From: Candidatus Zhuqueibacterota bacterium
Lineage (GTDB): Bacteria > Zhuqueibacterota > Zhuqueibacteria > Residuimicrobiales > Residuimicrobiaceae
Length of the DNA: 6,159 nucleotides
Assembly (NCBI GenBank): GCA_016934435.1
Contig: JAFGSU010000455.1
Location: forward strand, 1 to 6,159
Reading direction: 5' to 3'
Positions 5,455 to 6,159 of the stretch are shown piece by piece (position 1 is the first letter of the stretch; each line of letters opens with the position of its first letter). The notes under the pieces are model-generated. The model made no database searches. It saw only the letters and a list, made by a program, of their open reading frames with translations, and had not been told where the DNA came from. The position numbers were made by a program, and so were the translations under genes.

Positions 5455-6087
5455 ATGTCGTTATTACAAGAGTTGTGCGAAAACGTGATTGCGGGAAACG
5501 CGCCAAAGTGTGAAGCGTTAACGGCCGATGCGCTGGATTCAGGCCTTTCGGCAGCAGACGTATTGAACGACGGCCTGGTGGCCGGAATGAACGTGGTCGG
5601 TGAAAAATTCAAAAATAATGAATTTTATGTACCCGAAGTCCTTATTGCCGCCCGCGCCATGAAAGCAGGTATGAAAGTACTGCGGCCCAAATTGGTCGAA
5701 GCCGGCGTCGAACCCAAGGGACGTTTAATCATGGGAACGGTTAAAGGTGATTTGCATGACATCGGCAAGAACCTGGTGGCCATGATGATGGAAGGAGCCG
5801 GCTTTGAAGTAATTGATCTGGGGGTGGACGTTGCGCCGGACAAATTTATCGCCGCCGCTCAGGAGCATCATGCCCAAATTATCGGCATGTCCGCTCTGTT
5901 GACTACCACCATGCTGAACATGAAGGATACCATCGAAACTCTCAAATCACAAGGGATACGCGACACCGTCAAGGTGATCATCGGCGGCGCGCCGGTGACG
6001 CAAAATTTTGCCGACGAAATCGGCGCCGACGGCTACTCCGCGGATGCCGCCAGCGCCATCGACCTGGTGAAAGCATTCCTCCCATAG
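5455..6087 (+). CDS. Corrinoid (B12)-binding methyl-carrier protein
   Basis: Cytoplasmic cobalamin-binding subunit of the MtaC/MtbC/MttC and MetH-core type. It carries a methyl group on its corrinoid between a substrate-specific methyltransferase and a second methyltransferase acting on tetrahydrofolate or a thiol. 210 aa, the usual size. The N-terminal helical cap domain is at about 1-88, with GMNVVGEKFKNNEFYVPEVL at 44-63. The Rossmann-like B12 domain is at 89-210. The lower-ligand motif DxHxxG is present as D99, H101, G104 in GDLHDIGKNLV. The other two conserved corrinoid-contact blocks are also visible: SALLTTTM at 146-153 and GGAPVTQNFADEIGADGYSADA at 177-198. The substrate cannot be read from this protein alone. 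No partner methyltransferase or activation protein lies within the window; the next gene looks like a HAD-family protein. The strong ribosome binding site suggests high expression. Confidence 0.94.
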   Translation: MSLLQELCENVIAGNAPKCEALTADALDSGLSAADVLNDGLVAGMNVVGEKFKNNEFYVPEVLIAARAMKAGMKVLRPKLVEAGVEPKGRLIMGTVKGDLHDIGKNLVAMMMEGAGFEVIDLGVDVAPDKFIAAAQEHHAQIIGMSALLTTTMLNMKDTIETLKSQGIRDTVKVIIGGAPVTQNFADEIGADGYSADAASAIDLVKAFLP

Positions 6088-6119
6088 CTTTTGCGCTCAC
6101 GATTAAAACAGGAGAAGCA

Positions 6120-6159
6120 TTGCTCGGCTTAAAAGTCGTTTTTTTTGATCTCGGCGGTG
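6120..6159 (+). CDS. Start of a probable HAD-family hydrolase (cut off by window)
   Basis: Only 13 codons are visible, reading LLGLKVVFFDLGG from a TTG start at 6120 (initiated as Met). AGGAG at 6110-6114 lies five bases upstream, which supports this start. A hydrophobic strand ending in FFDLGG is the standard HAD motif I, with D10 as the would-be nucleophile; the next base fits the usual continuation. The gene begins 32 nt after the corrinoid gene, so the two may be co-transcribed. The fragment is too short to say which HAD substrate class it belongs to, or to exclude another Rossmann-like family. Confidence 0.6.
   Translation, partial: MLGLKVVFFDLGG

Overview
The window looks like an ordinary bacterial chromosome segment from a diderm (outer-membrane) bacterium of moderate GC content. 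All eight convincing genes, and a ninth starting at the right edge, read on the + strand. An apolipoprotein N-acyltransferase next to a BamD-type lipoprotein requires an outer membrane and triacylated lipoproteins. Low similarity to textbook proteobacterial versions suggests a less-studied diderm phylum, for example something near the FCB group or Calditrichota. That placement is only an impression and was not computed.

Layout: (1) 1-312, the 3' part of an HU/IHF-family DNA-binding protein whose start lies just outside the window. (2) 355-822, ruvX (YqgF), preceded by a plausible sigma70-like promoter. (3) 823-981, the longest gap, holding a possible 49-codon ORF whose stop overlaps the lnt start as ATGA, plus a dense cluster of palindromes. 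(4) 982-2541, lnt. (5) 2558-3195, an unrecognised membrane-anchored protein whose N-terminus appears split by a -1 frame break. (6) 3215-3976, bamD. (7) 4003-4593, nadD. (8) 4659-5351, a Crp/Fnr-family regulator. (9) 5455-6087, a corrinoid (B12)-binding methyl-carrier protein behind a promoter overlapped by a 17-bp imperfect palindrome. (10) 6120 to the edge, the first 13 codons of a probable HAD-family protein.

The block from lnt to nadD is tightly packed (gaps of 16-69 nt, no terminator seen) and probably forms an envelope-biogenesis operon: Lnt completes acylation of lipoproteins, and BamD is itself a predicted lipoprotein client. The small genes around it are housekeeping (nucleoid structure, Holliday junction/rRNA processing, NAD synthesis). 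The Crp/Fnr regulator and corrinoid protein at the right form a separate unit, and the palindrome between them is a candidate operator linking the two.

I did not find a mobile element, CRISPR array, RNA gene or clear novel defence-type system. The points most worth a second look are the apparent frame break at the start of the 2.6-3.2 kb gene, the small ORF and palindrome cluster before lnt, and the candidate operator at 5384-5400.
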